Shown here piece by piece: positions 1 through 9,365 of a DNA stretch of 9,805 nucleotides. Every line of letters starts with the position of its first letter. The first letter of the stretch is position 1. Source of the DNA: an uncultured Eubacteriales bacterium (GTDB taxonomy: Bacteria; Bacillota; Clostridia; Peptostreptococcales; Anaerovoracaceae). The translations under genes and the position numbers were made by a program. The DNA is taken from NCBI GenBank assembly GCA_902766185.1, contig CACXCQ010000005.1:1-9805 (forward strand), given 5' to 3'. The notes beneath the pieces were generated by a model. It ran no database searches. It was not told the DNA's origin and worked only from the letters and a program-made list of their open reading frames with translations.

Positions 1-217
1 GGAATGCTGCCTGTCAGGAAGGACGGAGAAGAATTTACACCACTATCTGGTCGCAATCGGGCCAGATATACAGGACCGTTCCACCAAGCGCAAAGAAACA
101 GCGGTTTGTGGGAATGGGGTCCCGTGAATCGCGAAAATATGGTCAATGGTGGGAACAGCAGAGTCCGGAACTGCAGGACACGCAACAGAAGGGCCCGCAA
201 CAGCGGGCCCGGGAATG
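1..217. other. Intergenic left edge, no gene supported
   Basis: I see no convincing gene here. An open plus-strand frame (4-234) runs through it, but it has no ribosome binding site, its product is Arg/Asn-rich low complexity, and it runs into the 3' end of the minus-strand gene. An imperfect dyad lies at 44-68: TATCTGGTC and GGCCAGATA, nine pairs with one T-G wobble, and a 7-nt loop. It has no T-tract on either strand, so it is not an obvious terminator. The right part (148-222) is a decayed 15-bp repeat tract. Confidence 0.5.
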
Positions 218-222
218 CTATT
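148..222. repeat. Decayed 15-bp tandem repeat
   Basis: Five imperfect 15-bp units can be laid head to tail from 148. Each has a three-base variable lead, then a GGG/CGG/CGC triplet, then AAC (AAT in the last unit), then AGC/TGC/AGA, then AGG/AGA/GGG. The units become less regular at both ends. The terminator hairpin of the neighbouring minus-strand gene lies inside units 3-5. The match between units was judged by eye. Confidence 0.45.
187..210 (-). terminator. Intrinsic terminator of the zinc-ribbon membrane protein gene
   Basis: On the minus strand, seven bases after the TAG stop (218-220), a perfect 8-bp GC-only stem GGGCCCGC/GCGGGCCC closes a 4-nt TGTT loop (191-210). It is followed by the short T-rich stretch TTCTGTTG. 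The stem is very stable but the T-tract is weak. The position right after the stop codon supports the call. Confidence 0.7.
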
Positions 223-1459
223 TCTGAAGTTTGATGGAGTCGGTTCCCAGAAGGTCGTGGGAATCTTTGTCGTAGAGCTCGAAGGTGAGCTTGCCCGGCT
301 TGGAGAGCAGGGGCATGGCGTACTGGAAGCGAGTGGTGAAGTGGCTTCCGGCGGACCAGGTGGAGTCCACATCCTTAGTCTCTGCGTTGCCGTTGGGCCA
401 GATGATCTGGTAGTAGAGGCGCAGCGAGTCATTGGGGGCGCCACCGGTCACAGTGGTGTGGAAATAGACCATGTCGCTTCGGTTCACGTTCTCCATATCC
501 GTGCTGAAATCATCCTTGATGTTGTTGGCCACGATGTTCACGTGCCAGGCATAGTACTGGTCGTAGATCGCCCGGCTGCCGTCGTAGCCGGCTTCCACAA
601 GTTCGTTCAGGTAGGTCTCGAAGTACCCGTCGCCCTTTTCCTGGTGGGCTTTCACGTAACCGAACTTGGCATCGAGGATCTTCTGTTTGATGCTTTCGTC
701 GTCCTTCAAGTCCGCGGCCTTGTTGTAGTAGGTCAGGGACTTCTGGTACTTGCCCTTGCGGCAGAGCATGTTTCCGGCGGAAACATAGGACTTGCGCTGG
801 GCTTTGGGAATAGGTGCGGTAGCCACCGGCAGGTTCTCGCAAAGGCTGATCCTGACGGAGTCGCGTTTCGCGTCATTCTGCTCCTGCATTTCGGGGAACA
901 GGACAAAGTACAGGAAGGCGCCTGTGCCCAGAAGGAGAAGCACGATGACGATGACCAGCCCGAGGATCAGATTCCGGTGACCGCCGGAGGGAGTATCCTC
1001 TGAGGAATCAGAGCTGTTGCCGGAGCCGGTCTTCGCGCCGCACGATCCAGCCTTCTGTCCGCCAGCTTTCTGTCCGCCGGCCTTTGCGCCGCCCGGACCT
1101 GCCTTTGGACCGTCCTGAGCCGGCGAACCATCCGCGGCTGAGTCGGAACCTTCAAACAGGGAAGGATCCGCAGGCTGTTCCGAAGGGTTTCCGTCGGGAT
1201 CCGGCTTGTGCAGGATGAACAGCTTACGCAGAAGATCGCGCTCCAGACCGCAGTTGGAGCAAGTCTCGCCCTTGTTGATCTGACCGCAGCTGCAGGTCCA
1301 GTGATCCCCGAATTCCTCGAACCAGTACTTTGGCTTCACCGGGTGTGCGGTGAAGCGCATCATCAATTCCCCGTAGGACTCATCCTCGGGTTTTACCGGT
1401 CTTGGGGGGTGTGATTTTGTCTCCGGGGCTCCCGGCAGTTGCGTTTCTTTATCCTTCAA
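218..1459 (-). CDS. Zinc-ribbon, single-pass membrane protein of unknown function
   Basis: The predicted protein has 413 residues from a TTG start. Order of parts: a short charged N-terminus; a zinc ribbon with C56-x-C58 and C67-x2-C70; a low-complexity linker (about 90-160) with a Lys-Ala-Gly-Gly five-residue repeat; one strongly hydrophobic helix (about 164-187); and an extracytoplasmic C-terminal half. That half begins with a TPR-like helical stretch (about 220-310, with an AGNMLCRKGKYQKSLTYYNK segment) and ends in a beta-rich region (about 330-413) that may be Ig-like. The absence of a signal peptide and the position of the helix suggest the ribbon is cytoplasmic. The TTG at 1459 is preferred because AGGAAA lies 7 nt upstream and the only good promoter lies inside the longer frame reaching 1528. 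The gene is monocistronic, divergent from nifJ, and has its own terminator. The architecture is typical of Bacillota zinc-ribbon membrane proteins. I do not recognise a specific function; sensing or envelope roles are only guesses. Confidence 0.85.
   Translation of the reverse strand: MKDKETQLPGAPETKSHPPRPVKPEDESYGELMMRFTAHPVKPKYWFEEFGDHWTCSCGQINKGETCSNCGLERDLLRKLFILHKPDPDGNPSEQPADPSLFEGSDSAADGSPAQDGPKAGPGGAKAGGQKAGGQKAGSCGAKTGSGNSSDSSEDTPSGGHRNLILGLVIVIVLLLLGTGAFLYFVLFPEMQEQNDAKRDSVRISLCENLPVATAPIPKAQRKSYVSAGNMLCRKGKYQKSLTYYNKAADLKDDESIKQKILDAKFGYVKAHQEKGDGYFETYLNELVEAGYDGSRAIYDQYYAWHVNIVANNIKDDFSTDMENVNRSDMVYFHTTVTGGAPNDSLRLYYQIIWPNGNAETKDVDSTWSAGSHFTTRFQYAMPLLSKPGKLTFELYDKDSHDLLGTDSIKLQK
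1025..1099 (-). repeat. Pentapeptide (15-bp) repeats in the membrane protein linker
   Basis: Codons for residues about 121-145 form tandem imperfect 15-bp units encoding AKAGG, QKAGG, QKAGS, CGAKT. The tract is a flexible, positively charged Gly/Lys/Ala spacer between the zinc ribbon and the membrane helix. Tracts of this kind often vary in copy number between strains. Confidence 0.65.
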
Positions 1460-1466
1460 TGATTCG

Positions 1467-1472
1467 TTTCCT
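1467..1472 (-). promoter_or_regulatory. Ribosome binding site that decides the TTG start at 1459
   Basis: AGGAAA on the minus strand, 7 nt before TTG (1457-1459). The alternative upstream TTG (1526-1528) has no Shine-Dalgarno sequence at a usable distance and coincides with the -35 hexamer of the promoter. Confidence 0.65.
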
Positions 1473-1499
1473 GTAACAAAAGCAAAATATAACGCATCT

Positions 1500-1528
1500 A
1501 TTATACATAAACTTCCGCAAAGATACAA
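1500..1528 (-). promoter_or_regulatory. Sigma-A type promoter of the zinc-ribbon gene
   Basis: On the minus strand TTGTAT (1523-1528) and a perfect TATAAT (1500-1505) are separated by exactly 17 bp. Transcription would start near 1493, leaving a leader of about 35 nt before the TTG at 1459. This makes any start upstream of the promoter impossible for this transcript. Confidence 0.7.
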
Positions 1529-1540
1529 TCATCGATATGA

Positions 1541-1567
1541 CGGTCCCCGATCGGGCCGCGTTTTTTT
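1541..1567 (+). terminator. Hairpin followed by seven T, plus strand (possible orphan terminator)
   Basis: GGTCC/GGGCC (with one T-G wobble) around a 6-nt CCGATC loop, then GCG and a run of seven T (1561-1567). The core CCCGATCGGG is a 10-bp perfect palindrome. No plus-strand gene ends here: the gene to the left is on the other strand. It lies upstream of the predicted nifJ promoter. It may stop antisense or read-through transcription, or be a chance structure. Confidence 0.4.
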
Positions 1568-1674
1568 GTAACAAATGAATTTTGTGGGGCGATCCATCAA
1601 AACTCGCAGTTTGCAACGCTTTCGTCCGGGCGAAACAGGATTGTGAATTATGTATCAAAAACAGTACAAAATGT

Positions 1675-1700
1675 ATATTGTATTTAATTACGTACAATAT
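1675..1700. promoter_or_regulatory. 26-bp inverted repeat upstream of nifJ, probable operator
   Basis: Perfect 8-bp arms ATATTGTA (1675-1682) and TACAATAT (1693-1700) flank a 10-bp AT-rich spacer. The right arm abuts the predicted -35 hexamer of nifJ and overlaps a second small palindrome, CAATATTG (1695-1702). A repressor bound here could block RNA polymerase. The TTGT...ACAA theme recalls redox-repressor (Rex) operators, but spacing and sequence do not match the usual Rex consensus, so the regulator is unknown. Confidence 0.5.
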
Positions 1701-1726
1701 TGACTGTTGCAATCATGTACGATAAT
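1700..1726 (+). promoter_or_regulatory. Probable nifJ promoter
   Basis: TTGACT (1700-1705) and GATAAT (1721-1726) are both close to the sigma-A consensus, but the 15-bp spacer is shorter than the preferred 17. Transcription would start near 1733 and give a leader of about 60 nt, in which I see no riboswitch-like structure. Short spacing would fit a promoter that depends on a regulator. Confidence 0.5.
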
Positions 1727-1747
1727 GTGTACAAGACACCTTTTTAG

Positions 1748-5335
<3,588 letters not shown>

Positions 5336-5340
5336 GCCAT

Positions 5341-5378
5341 CGCAAAGGCAGGACAGGTACCGCGCAAAAGCAGGACAG
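5341..5378 (+). repeat. Two 16-bp direct repeats between nifJ and its terminator
   Basis: CGCAAAGGCAGGACAG (5341-5356) and CGCAAAAGCAGGACAG (5363-5378) differ at one base and lie 22 bp apart start to start. They follow the nifJ stop by 5 bp. Function is unknown; a local duplication is the simplest reading. Confidence 0.7.
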
Positions 5379-5381
5379 ACA

Positions 5382-5414
5382 AACAAGGGTGGAAACGCCC
5401 TTGTTTTTTCTTTT
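5382..5414 (+). terminator. Intrinsic terminator of nifJ
   Basis: A 10-bp stem AACAAGGGTG/CGCCCTTGTT (one T-G wobble) is closed by a GAAA tetraloop (5382-5405) and followed by TTTTCTTTT. It lies 46 bp after the nifJ stop and separates it from the secreted protein gene. Confidence 0.9.
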
Positions 5415-5518
5415 GCTCTCATTAACTTTTAATCAAGGTCTCATAGGTATCTCATGTTCGGAATCTATGATTATACCAACAAGAAGAGAACAGGATCGAG
5501 AGAGAAAGGAGAAAACCC
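5415..5518 (+). promoter_or_regulatory. Leader of the secreted protein gene, with TCTCAT repeats
   Basis: The AT-rich gap should hold the promoter of the next gene, but I see no pair of hexamers with good spacing; TATGAT (5466-5471) is a possible -10. TCTCAT occurs at 5417, 5439 and 5450, that is 22 and 11 bp apart, on the same helical face. AAAGGAG (5505-5511) is the ribosome binding site, 7 nt from the ATG at 5519. Confidence 0.4.
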
Positions 5519-6295
5519 ATGAAAAGATATATCGTAGCAGTGCTCGCCCTGATGATGGTGATCGGAACCGCAGTCCCGGTATCCGCGGCTTCCAAGCTGA
5601 AGATCGAAGAGGTGCAGTACGAAGGAAAAGGAAAGGTCGAAGTCGATTTTTACGGGAAGGTAAAGTGGAAGACCCCGAAGGTGACGGTGAAGGACAGCGC
5701 GGGCAAGAAGTACTCCGCGAAGGTCCTGAAAAAGGACAGCGATGACATCACCTTCCGCATCAACAAGTACACCCCCGGCGAAAAGTACAAGTTCACCATC
5801 AGCGGTGTAAAGAAGAGGGGCGCGAAGAAGTTCACCAAGGTCAATGGCACGGTCCGCATCCCCGCGGCAAACAACAGACCGGCTCCGGTGAAACCAGATC
5901 CCGCTCCCGTAAATCCGGATCCCGCTCCGGTGAACCCGGATCCCGCACCGGTAACTCCGGATCCCGCACCGGCTGACCAGCAGCCCGCTCCGGCAGACAA
6001 TGCAGGACAGTACACGGTCACCGTGAAGGATGTGGATTTCGACTGGGACGATCAGGAGATCGAGATCGAGTTCTACGAAAGAGTGAAGTGGAATCAGCCT
6101 ACCGTTACCATCACGGATCAGGCAGGCAACAACTACGTCCTCTGGATCATCGAAAAGGATGACGACGGCATCGAAGTGAAAACGCAGAACGTCCAGCAGG
6201 GCGGCGTATACTCCTACGAGATCACCGGAGTATCCAACAGAAGCGGTGGCGAAAGCCAGACCGTCACGGGCGAGTTCACCGCGTATGATGACTGA
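5519..6295 (+). CDS. Secreted two-domain protein with proline-rich repeat linker, unknown function
   Basis: The predicted protein has 258 residues. A clear Sec signal peptide (MKRYIVAVLALMMVIGTAVPVSA, cleavage after about A23; no lipobox cysteine) precedes domain A (about 25-114), a linker of PAPVxPD heptads (121-148 and a degenerate continuation to about 160) and domain B (about 164-254). The domains are homologous. Aligning residues 40-112 with 181-253 needs no gap and gives about one third identity, including FYxxVKW, P, VT, D-AG--Y, and the ITGV/ISGV motif. Alternating polar/hydrophobic residues point to beta-sandwich folds. Domain A is lysine-rich and basic; domain B is rich in Asp/Glu and acidic. 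No wall-anchor motif, transmembrane helix or catalytic signature is visible. The linker is of the kind used in cell-surface proteins of Gram-positive bacteria. Start: ATG with AAAGGAG 7 nt upstream. The gene is monocistronic. I do not recognise the family; binding of a surface polymer or partner is a guess. Confidence 0.9.
   Translation: MKRYIVAVLALMMVIGTAVPVSAASKLKIEEVQYEGKGKVEVDFYGKVKWKTPKVTVKDSAGKKYSAKVLKKDSDDITFRINKYTPGEKYKFTISGVKKRGAKKFTKVNGTVRIPAANNRPAPVKPDPAPVNPDPAPVNPDPAPVTPDPAPADQQPAPADNAGQYTVTVKDVDFDWDDQEIEIEFYERVKWNQPTVTITDQAGNNYVLWIIEKDDDGIEVKTQNVQQGGVYSYEITGVSNRSGGESQTVTGEFTAYDD
5879..5977 (+). repeat. 21-bp tandem repeats encoding PAPVxPD
   Basis: Four units of 21 bp (5879-5962) encode PAPVKPD, PAPVNPD, PAPVNPD and PAPVTPD, followed by a partial unit PAPAD. 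The DNA is nearly identical between units (CCGGATCCCGC cores), so the tract can expand or contract by slippage in frame. Confidence 0.9.
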
Positions 6296-6327
6296 TCGAT
6301 CGCGAAAAGGGGCTAAGCAATAAACGA

Positions 6328-6373
6328 AACGGGACTGCTGCAGGAAACTGGCAGCAGTCCCGTTATTTTTTTT
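6328..6373. terminator. Bidirectional intrinsic terminator between the secreted protein gene and hypF
   Basis: A perfect 14-bp stem AACGGGACTGCTGC/GCAGCAGTCCCGTT with a 9-nt loop is followed on the plus strand by ATTTTTTTT (6365-6373). On the minus strand it is followed by TTCGTTTATTG. It lies 32 bp after the plus-strand stop and just beyond the hypF stop (6382-6384), so it can serve both convergent genes, more strongly on the plus strand. Confidence 0.92.
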
Positions 6374-6381
6374 GTGTTCCG

Positions 6382-8919
6382 TTACCGCGGGCCTCTGGTG
6401 TGCATGGCGATGTAGGCCTGCCCCAGGGCGATGCCTCCGTCGTTGGGGCTGACGGAGATATTGTAGTAGGGCTTGAAGCCCAGTCCCCGCAGCTTTTCCA
6501 GAACGCCCTCCATGAGGATGCGGTTCTGGAAGGTGCCGCCGGTGAGGGCCACCTGGTCCGTTCCGGTCTGTCTGCGGAGGAAAACGCACTCGCCGACGAT
6601 GGCGTCGATCACCCGCTGGTGGAAGGCAAGGGCCAGATCGGATGCGGCATCTTCTCCCGGGTGCTTTTGCGCAAAGGCAGCGGCGTCCTCCAGCATGATG
6701 GCGCACTGGCCTTCGTAATCGTTGTAATCCTTGATGTCCAAAAACGCGGCAACCGCATCGAACAGCCTTCCCATGCTGGAACTGCGGACGGTATTGATGC
6801 CAGATTCAATGGCCCGGAAGATCATCCGGGCGTCGGGGCAGCTCATGAGGCGCTCGGCTCCGAAGTCCAGAATGTCCGAAATGTCGATGCTGAACTGCCG
6901 GCAGTCGTTCTCATCCACGGTATCGGTCTGACGCTCTGCGGCGGCGGCCATATAGCTCAGGGCCGAACGGTGGGCGTCCTTCATGGAGGAATCGCCGCCG
7001 ATCATGTCCACGTAGGCCAGGTGGGAGATCCGCTGGCAGCCGCTGTCTTCGCAGAGCAGGATCTCTCCGCCCCAGATGCATCCGTCCGTTCCATAGCCGG
7101 TGCCGTCGAAGCTGACGCCGATGACCTTGCCGTGAAGGTCATTCTCCGCCATGACGGAGGCCACGTGGGCGTGATGGTGCTGGACCTGCAGAAGGGGAAG
7201 CCGGTGCTTGCGGGCGTATTCCTTGGCAAACCGGGTGCTCTCATAGAGAGGATGCATATCGCAGACTACGGCCTGGGGCCGGATGCGGAACAGCTCCGCC
7301 ATGCGGTCCACGTTTTCCCCGTAGATCTCCTGGTTCTCCACGGAATCCAGATCCCCGAAATACTGACTCATATAGAGGAAGGGGCCGTTGGTCAGGGCGA
7401 AGGAATTCTTCAGCTGGCTGCCTGCGGCAAGGAAAAACCGGAAGGGACTTCCGGAAGGCTTCCCATCGCCGGCGGACCCTTGCGCGTCGTTCTCAGCGTC
7501 CACATGCAAAGGCAGGGGAGCGTATCCCTTGCTGCGGCGGATCATCTGCGGCTGGCCGTCGATGACCCGGGCAACGGAATCGTCGACCCGCACCCGGATC
7601 TTCCGCTGGTTGTAAACGACGCCATCGATCAGAGGCTCACGGGAGAGCCATTCCATCATATCCTCGTCATCCTTGATCATGGGCATGTCCGAGAGATTGG
7701 CGCTGGTGAAGATCAGGGGACTGATCCGGTCCAGAAGCAGGTACTGGGCTGCCAGGCTGGGCAGGAAGGAGCCGATGAAGCGGCTCTGACGCAGGTCCTC
7801 ATAGGAGGGCTCCAGCGCATCGTCATAGTCCACGTCCTCGTAGGGGAAGCGGCGGTTGGCCGGGTTCATGAAGCCGTCGTCGTTCAAGCGGTGCTCCAGA
7901 AGGAGGATCGGACGGGCGGAGGACTCCAGAAGGCGGGCCTCCGTTTCGTTCATGTGACAGTAGTATTTCACCTCGTTCAGATCCCGGAACATCACGGCAA
8001 AGGGCTTGGTTTCCCTTCCCTTGATCTCCCGCAGCTTCCTGACAGCATCGTCGTTAAAGGGATCGGCCACCAGGTTGTATCCGCCCACGCATTTGAAGGC
8101 GATGACTCCGCCCCGGGCCAGGATCCCGGCCGCGTGAGCCAGGATCCGCCGGTCATCGGCGGATTTATGGCGATCTGCCGGGCTGTCCTGGCCCGGCGCG
8201 ACACGCAGGCGCGCGGACCGCTTGCGGATCCGCTGCAGCGCGGCGCTGGTTTCGGCATCCAGGGTATCCGTGCCACCGGTGCCATCCGCCTGGTCAGATT
8301 CCTCCTGGTCGGTCTCCTCCGCGGCACTGTCCTGCCTTTGGGCTTCCCACTTCAGATAGGGGCCGCAGGCGTGGCAGGATATGGTCTGCGCGTGATAGCG
8401 GCGGTCATCCTTGTCCCCGTACTGGACCTGGCAGAATCCGCACATGGGGAATTCCGACATGGTGGTGTTCTCCCGGTCGTAGGGGATCCGGTCGATGATG
8501 GTGTAGCGGGGCCCGCAGAGCATGCAGCTGATGAAAGGATGCTGGCAGCGGGGATCGTCCTGGGCGTAGAGCTCCTTCAGGCAGTGGGGGCAGATGGCCA
8601 TATCCGGCGGGATCATGGCTGCGTCGTCGCCGCCCTCCGCGCTGCCCACGATGCGAAAGTCGGGGAAGCGGACGGGATCCATCCGCACACGCTTGATGTG
8701 AACGATCTCCGCAGGCTCCGGTTTTTCGTCCTGAAGAGTACGGAGAAAGGCGTCTATCCGTGAGGGGATGTCCGTGACCGTGATCTCCACGAGTCCTCCG
8801 GTGTTCAGTACGATTCCCTGCATGTGCATGCGGTCGGCGATCTTCGCCACGAAGGGCCGGAATCCGACCCCCTGCACGATGCCCCAAAGCTTGATCTTTT
8901 CGGTTACTACATGGTCCAT
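6382..8919 (-). CDS. hypF: Carbamoyltransferase HypF, [NiFe]-hydrogenase maturation
   Basis: HypF uses carbamoyl phosphate and ATP to make carbamoyl-adenylate and transfers the carbamoyl group to the C-terminal Cys of HypE, the source of the CN ligands of [NiFe] hydrogenases. Length 845 residues (family about 750-780). Domains: acylphosphatase (1-90; GIVQGVGFRPFV with R21, and N39); two zinc fingers with exact spacing C110-x2-C113-x18-C132-x2-C135 and C160-x2-C163-x18-C182-x2-C185; YrdC-like (about 255-460); Kae1-like carbamoyltransferase (about 490-845; CDMHPLY H556, QHHHAH 580-585, FDGTGYGTDG 604-613, TGGTFQN, SPNDGGIALGQ). The extra length lies in three inserts: about 195-255 (acidic then basic), about 345-380 (Asp/Tyr-rich) and about 472-493. 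Several YrdC motifs differ from the usual form: FKCVGGYNL instead of IKGLGGFHL, FLPSLAAQYLLL instead of the LPYTPLHxLL type, YNQRKI instead of HDRxI. The Kae1 motifs look intact. ATG start with GGAG 7 nt upstream; downstream partner of hypA with a 34-nt gap. TAA stop. Confidence 0.96.
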   Translation of the reverse strand: MDHVVTEKIKLWGIVQGVGFRPFVAKIADRMHMQGIVLNTGGLVEITVTDIPSRIDAFLRTLQDEKPEPAEIVHIKRVRMDPVRFPDFRIVGSAEGGDDAAMIPPDMAICPHCLKELYAQDDPRCQHPFISCMLCGPRYTIIDRIPYDRENTTMSEFPMCGFCQVQYGDKDDRRYHAQTISCHACGPYLKWEAQRQDSAAEETDQEESDQADGTGGTDTLDAETSAALQRIRKRSARLRVAPGQDSPADRHKSADDRRILAHAAGILARGGVIAFKCVGGYNLVADPFNDDAVRKLREIKGRETKPFAVMFRDLNEVKYYCHMNETEARLLESSARPILLLEHRLNDDGFMNPANRRFPYEDVDYDDALEPSYEDLRQSRFIGSFLPSLAAQYLLLDRISPLIFTSANLSDMPMIKDDEDMMEWLSREPLIDGVVYNQRKIRVRVDDSVARVIDGQPQMIRRSKGYAPLPLHVDAENDAQGSAGDGKPSGSPFRFFLAAGSQLKNSFALTNGPFLYMSQYFGDLDSVENQEIYGENVDRMAELFRIRPQAVVCDMHPLYESTRFAKEYARKHRLPLLQVQHHHAHVASVMAENDLHGKVIGVSFDGTGYGTDGCIWGGEILLCEDSGCQRISHLAYVDMIGGDSSMKDAHRSALSYMAAAAERQTDTVDENDCRQFSIDISDILDFGAERLMSCPDARMIFRAIESGINTVRSSSMGRLFDAVAAFLDIKDYNDYEGQCAIMLEDAAAFAQKHPGEDAASDLALAFHQRVIDAIVGECVFLRRQTGTDQVALTGGTFQNRILMEGVLEKLRGLGFKPYYNISVSPNDGGIALGQAYIAMHTRGPR

Positions 8920-8953
8920 TTTATTACTCCGCTCAGCATATTCATTACTGTAA

Positions 8954-9310
8954 TCAATCGTTTTCGTCGACTTCGACCTCGATGGTGTCGATGTAGAATT
9001 CCCTGCCTATGTCCGTGGGTTCGCCTTCTCCGCCGCACTCGGGACAGGAAAAGGAGAGCAGGGCCCGTTCAAACAGGCATCCGCAGCTTTTGCACCGGAG
9101 CTTCGGTTTTATCCGCGTGATCCCCAGTTCGGCGCCTTCGCAGCAGGTCCCCTCGGTGATGACATCAAAATACATCTGGACGGAGCTTCCGACGATGCCG
9201 GAATTGTCCCCGATGACCAGATTGATCTTCTTTACCTTCGATGCGTTGTTATCCTGACAGTGCTGAGAAGCGACCCGGACGATCTGTTCTGTAATCGGTA
9301 GTTCATGCAT
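8954..9310 (-). CDS. hypA: HypA, nickel insertion protein for [NiFe] hydrogenase
   Basis: HypA binds Ni(II) and, with HypB, inserts it into the large subunit of [NiFe] hydrogenase; in some bacteria it also serves urease. The protein has 118 residues, the normal length. It begins with MHE, where H2 and the amino terminus bind nickel, so the ATG at 9310 is fixed by function. A zinc site is formed by C73-x2-C76 and C89-x2-C92. An extra cysteine (C78) follows the first pair, and the C-terminal tail (EVEVDEND) is acidic. It is the first gene of the hypA-hypF operon. No Shine-Dalgarno sequence precedes the ATG; an extended -10 box ends only 6 nt upstream. hypB, C, D and E are not in the window. Confidence 0.95.
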   Translation of the reverse strand: MHELPITEQIVRVASQHCQDNNASKVKKINLVIGDNSGIVGSSVQMYFDVITEGTCCEGAELGITRIKPKLRCKSCGCLFERALLSFSCPECGGEGEPTDIGREFYIDTIEVEVDEND

Positions 9311-9316
9311 GGCTAC

Positions 9317-9325
9317 AGTATATCA
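9317..9325 (-). promoter_or_regulatory. Extended -10 box directly before hypA (possible leaderless start)
   Basis: On the minus strand TGATATACT matches an extended -10 (TGnTATAAT, one mismatch in the hexamer) and ends 6 nt before the hypA ATG. I see no good -35 at 16-18 bp. If used, transcription would begin at or next to the start codon. A second minus-strand TATACT (9358-9363) overlaps the fabZ -10 and could instead give a leader of about 45 nt. Confidence 0.4.
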
Positions 9326-9335
9326 CATAATCCGG

Positions 9336-9365
9336 TTGGACGGAGCCGGAAGTATCGAGTATAAT
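9336..9365 (+). promoter_or_regulatory. Promoter of fabZ
   Basis: TTGGAC (9336-9341) and a perfect TATAAT (9360-9365) with an 18-bp spacer. Transcription would start near 9372 and give a leader of about 35 nt containing AGAGG (9394-9398), 8 nt before the ATG at 9407. The promoter shares the 96-bp divergent region with that of hypA; no FapR-type operator is obvious. Confidence 0.65.

Noticed and set aside
44..68. Dyad TATCTGGTC/GGCCAGATA as a terminator
   Set aside because: No T-tract follows on either strand and no gene end is visible beside it, so it is mentioned only as a dyad of unknown role.
4..234. 76-codon plus-strand frame at the left edge
   Set aside because: Low-complexity Arg/Asn product from the 15-bp repeats, no ribosome binding site, and it overlaps the end of the opposite gene.
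146..1003. 285-codon plus-strand frame opposite the zinc-ribbon gene
   Set aside because: Val/Gly-rich shadow without a ribosome binding site. The minus-strand frame has a zinc ribbon, a membrane helix, a promoter and a terminator.
1449..1712. 87-codon minus-strand frame in the divergent intergenic region
   Set aside because: It overlaps promoters on both sides, has AT-rich random composition and no ribosome binding site, and shows no recognisable motif.
5879..5977. Possible CRISPR-like repeat
   Set aside because: The 21-bp units are contiguous without spacers and encode a clean in-frame proline heptad inside a secreted protein.
6400..8763. 787-codon open frame on the plus strand, antisense to hypF
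   Set aside because: A shadow of the GC-rich hypF gene. All HypF motifs are on the minus strand and the plus-strand product has no family features.
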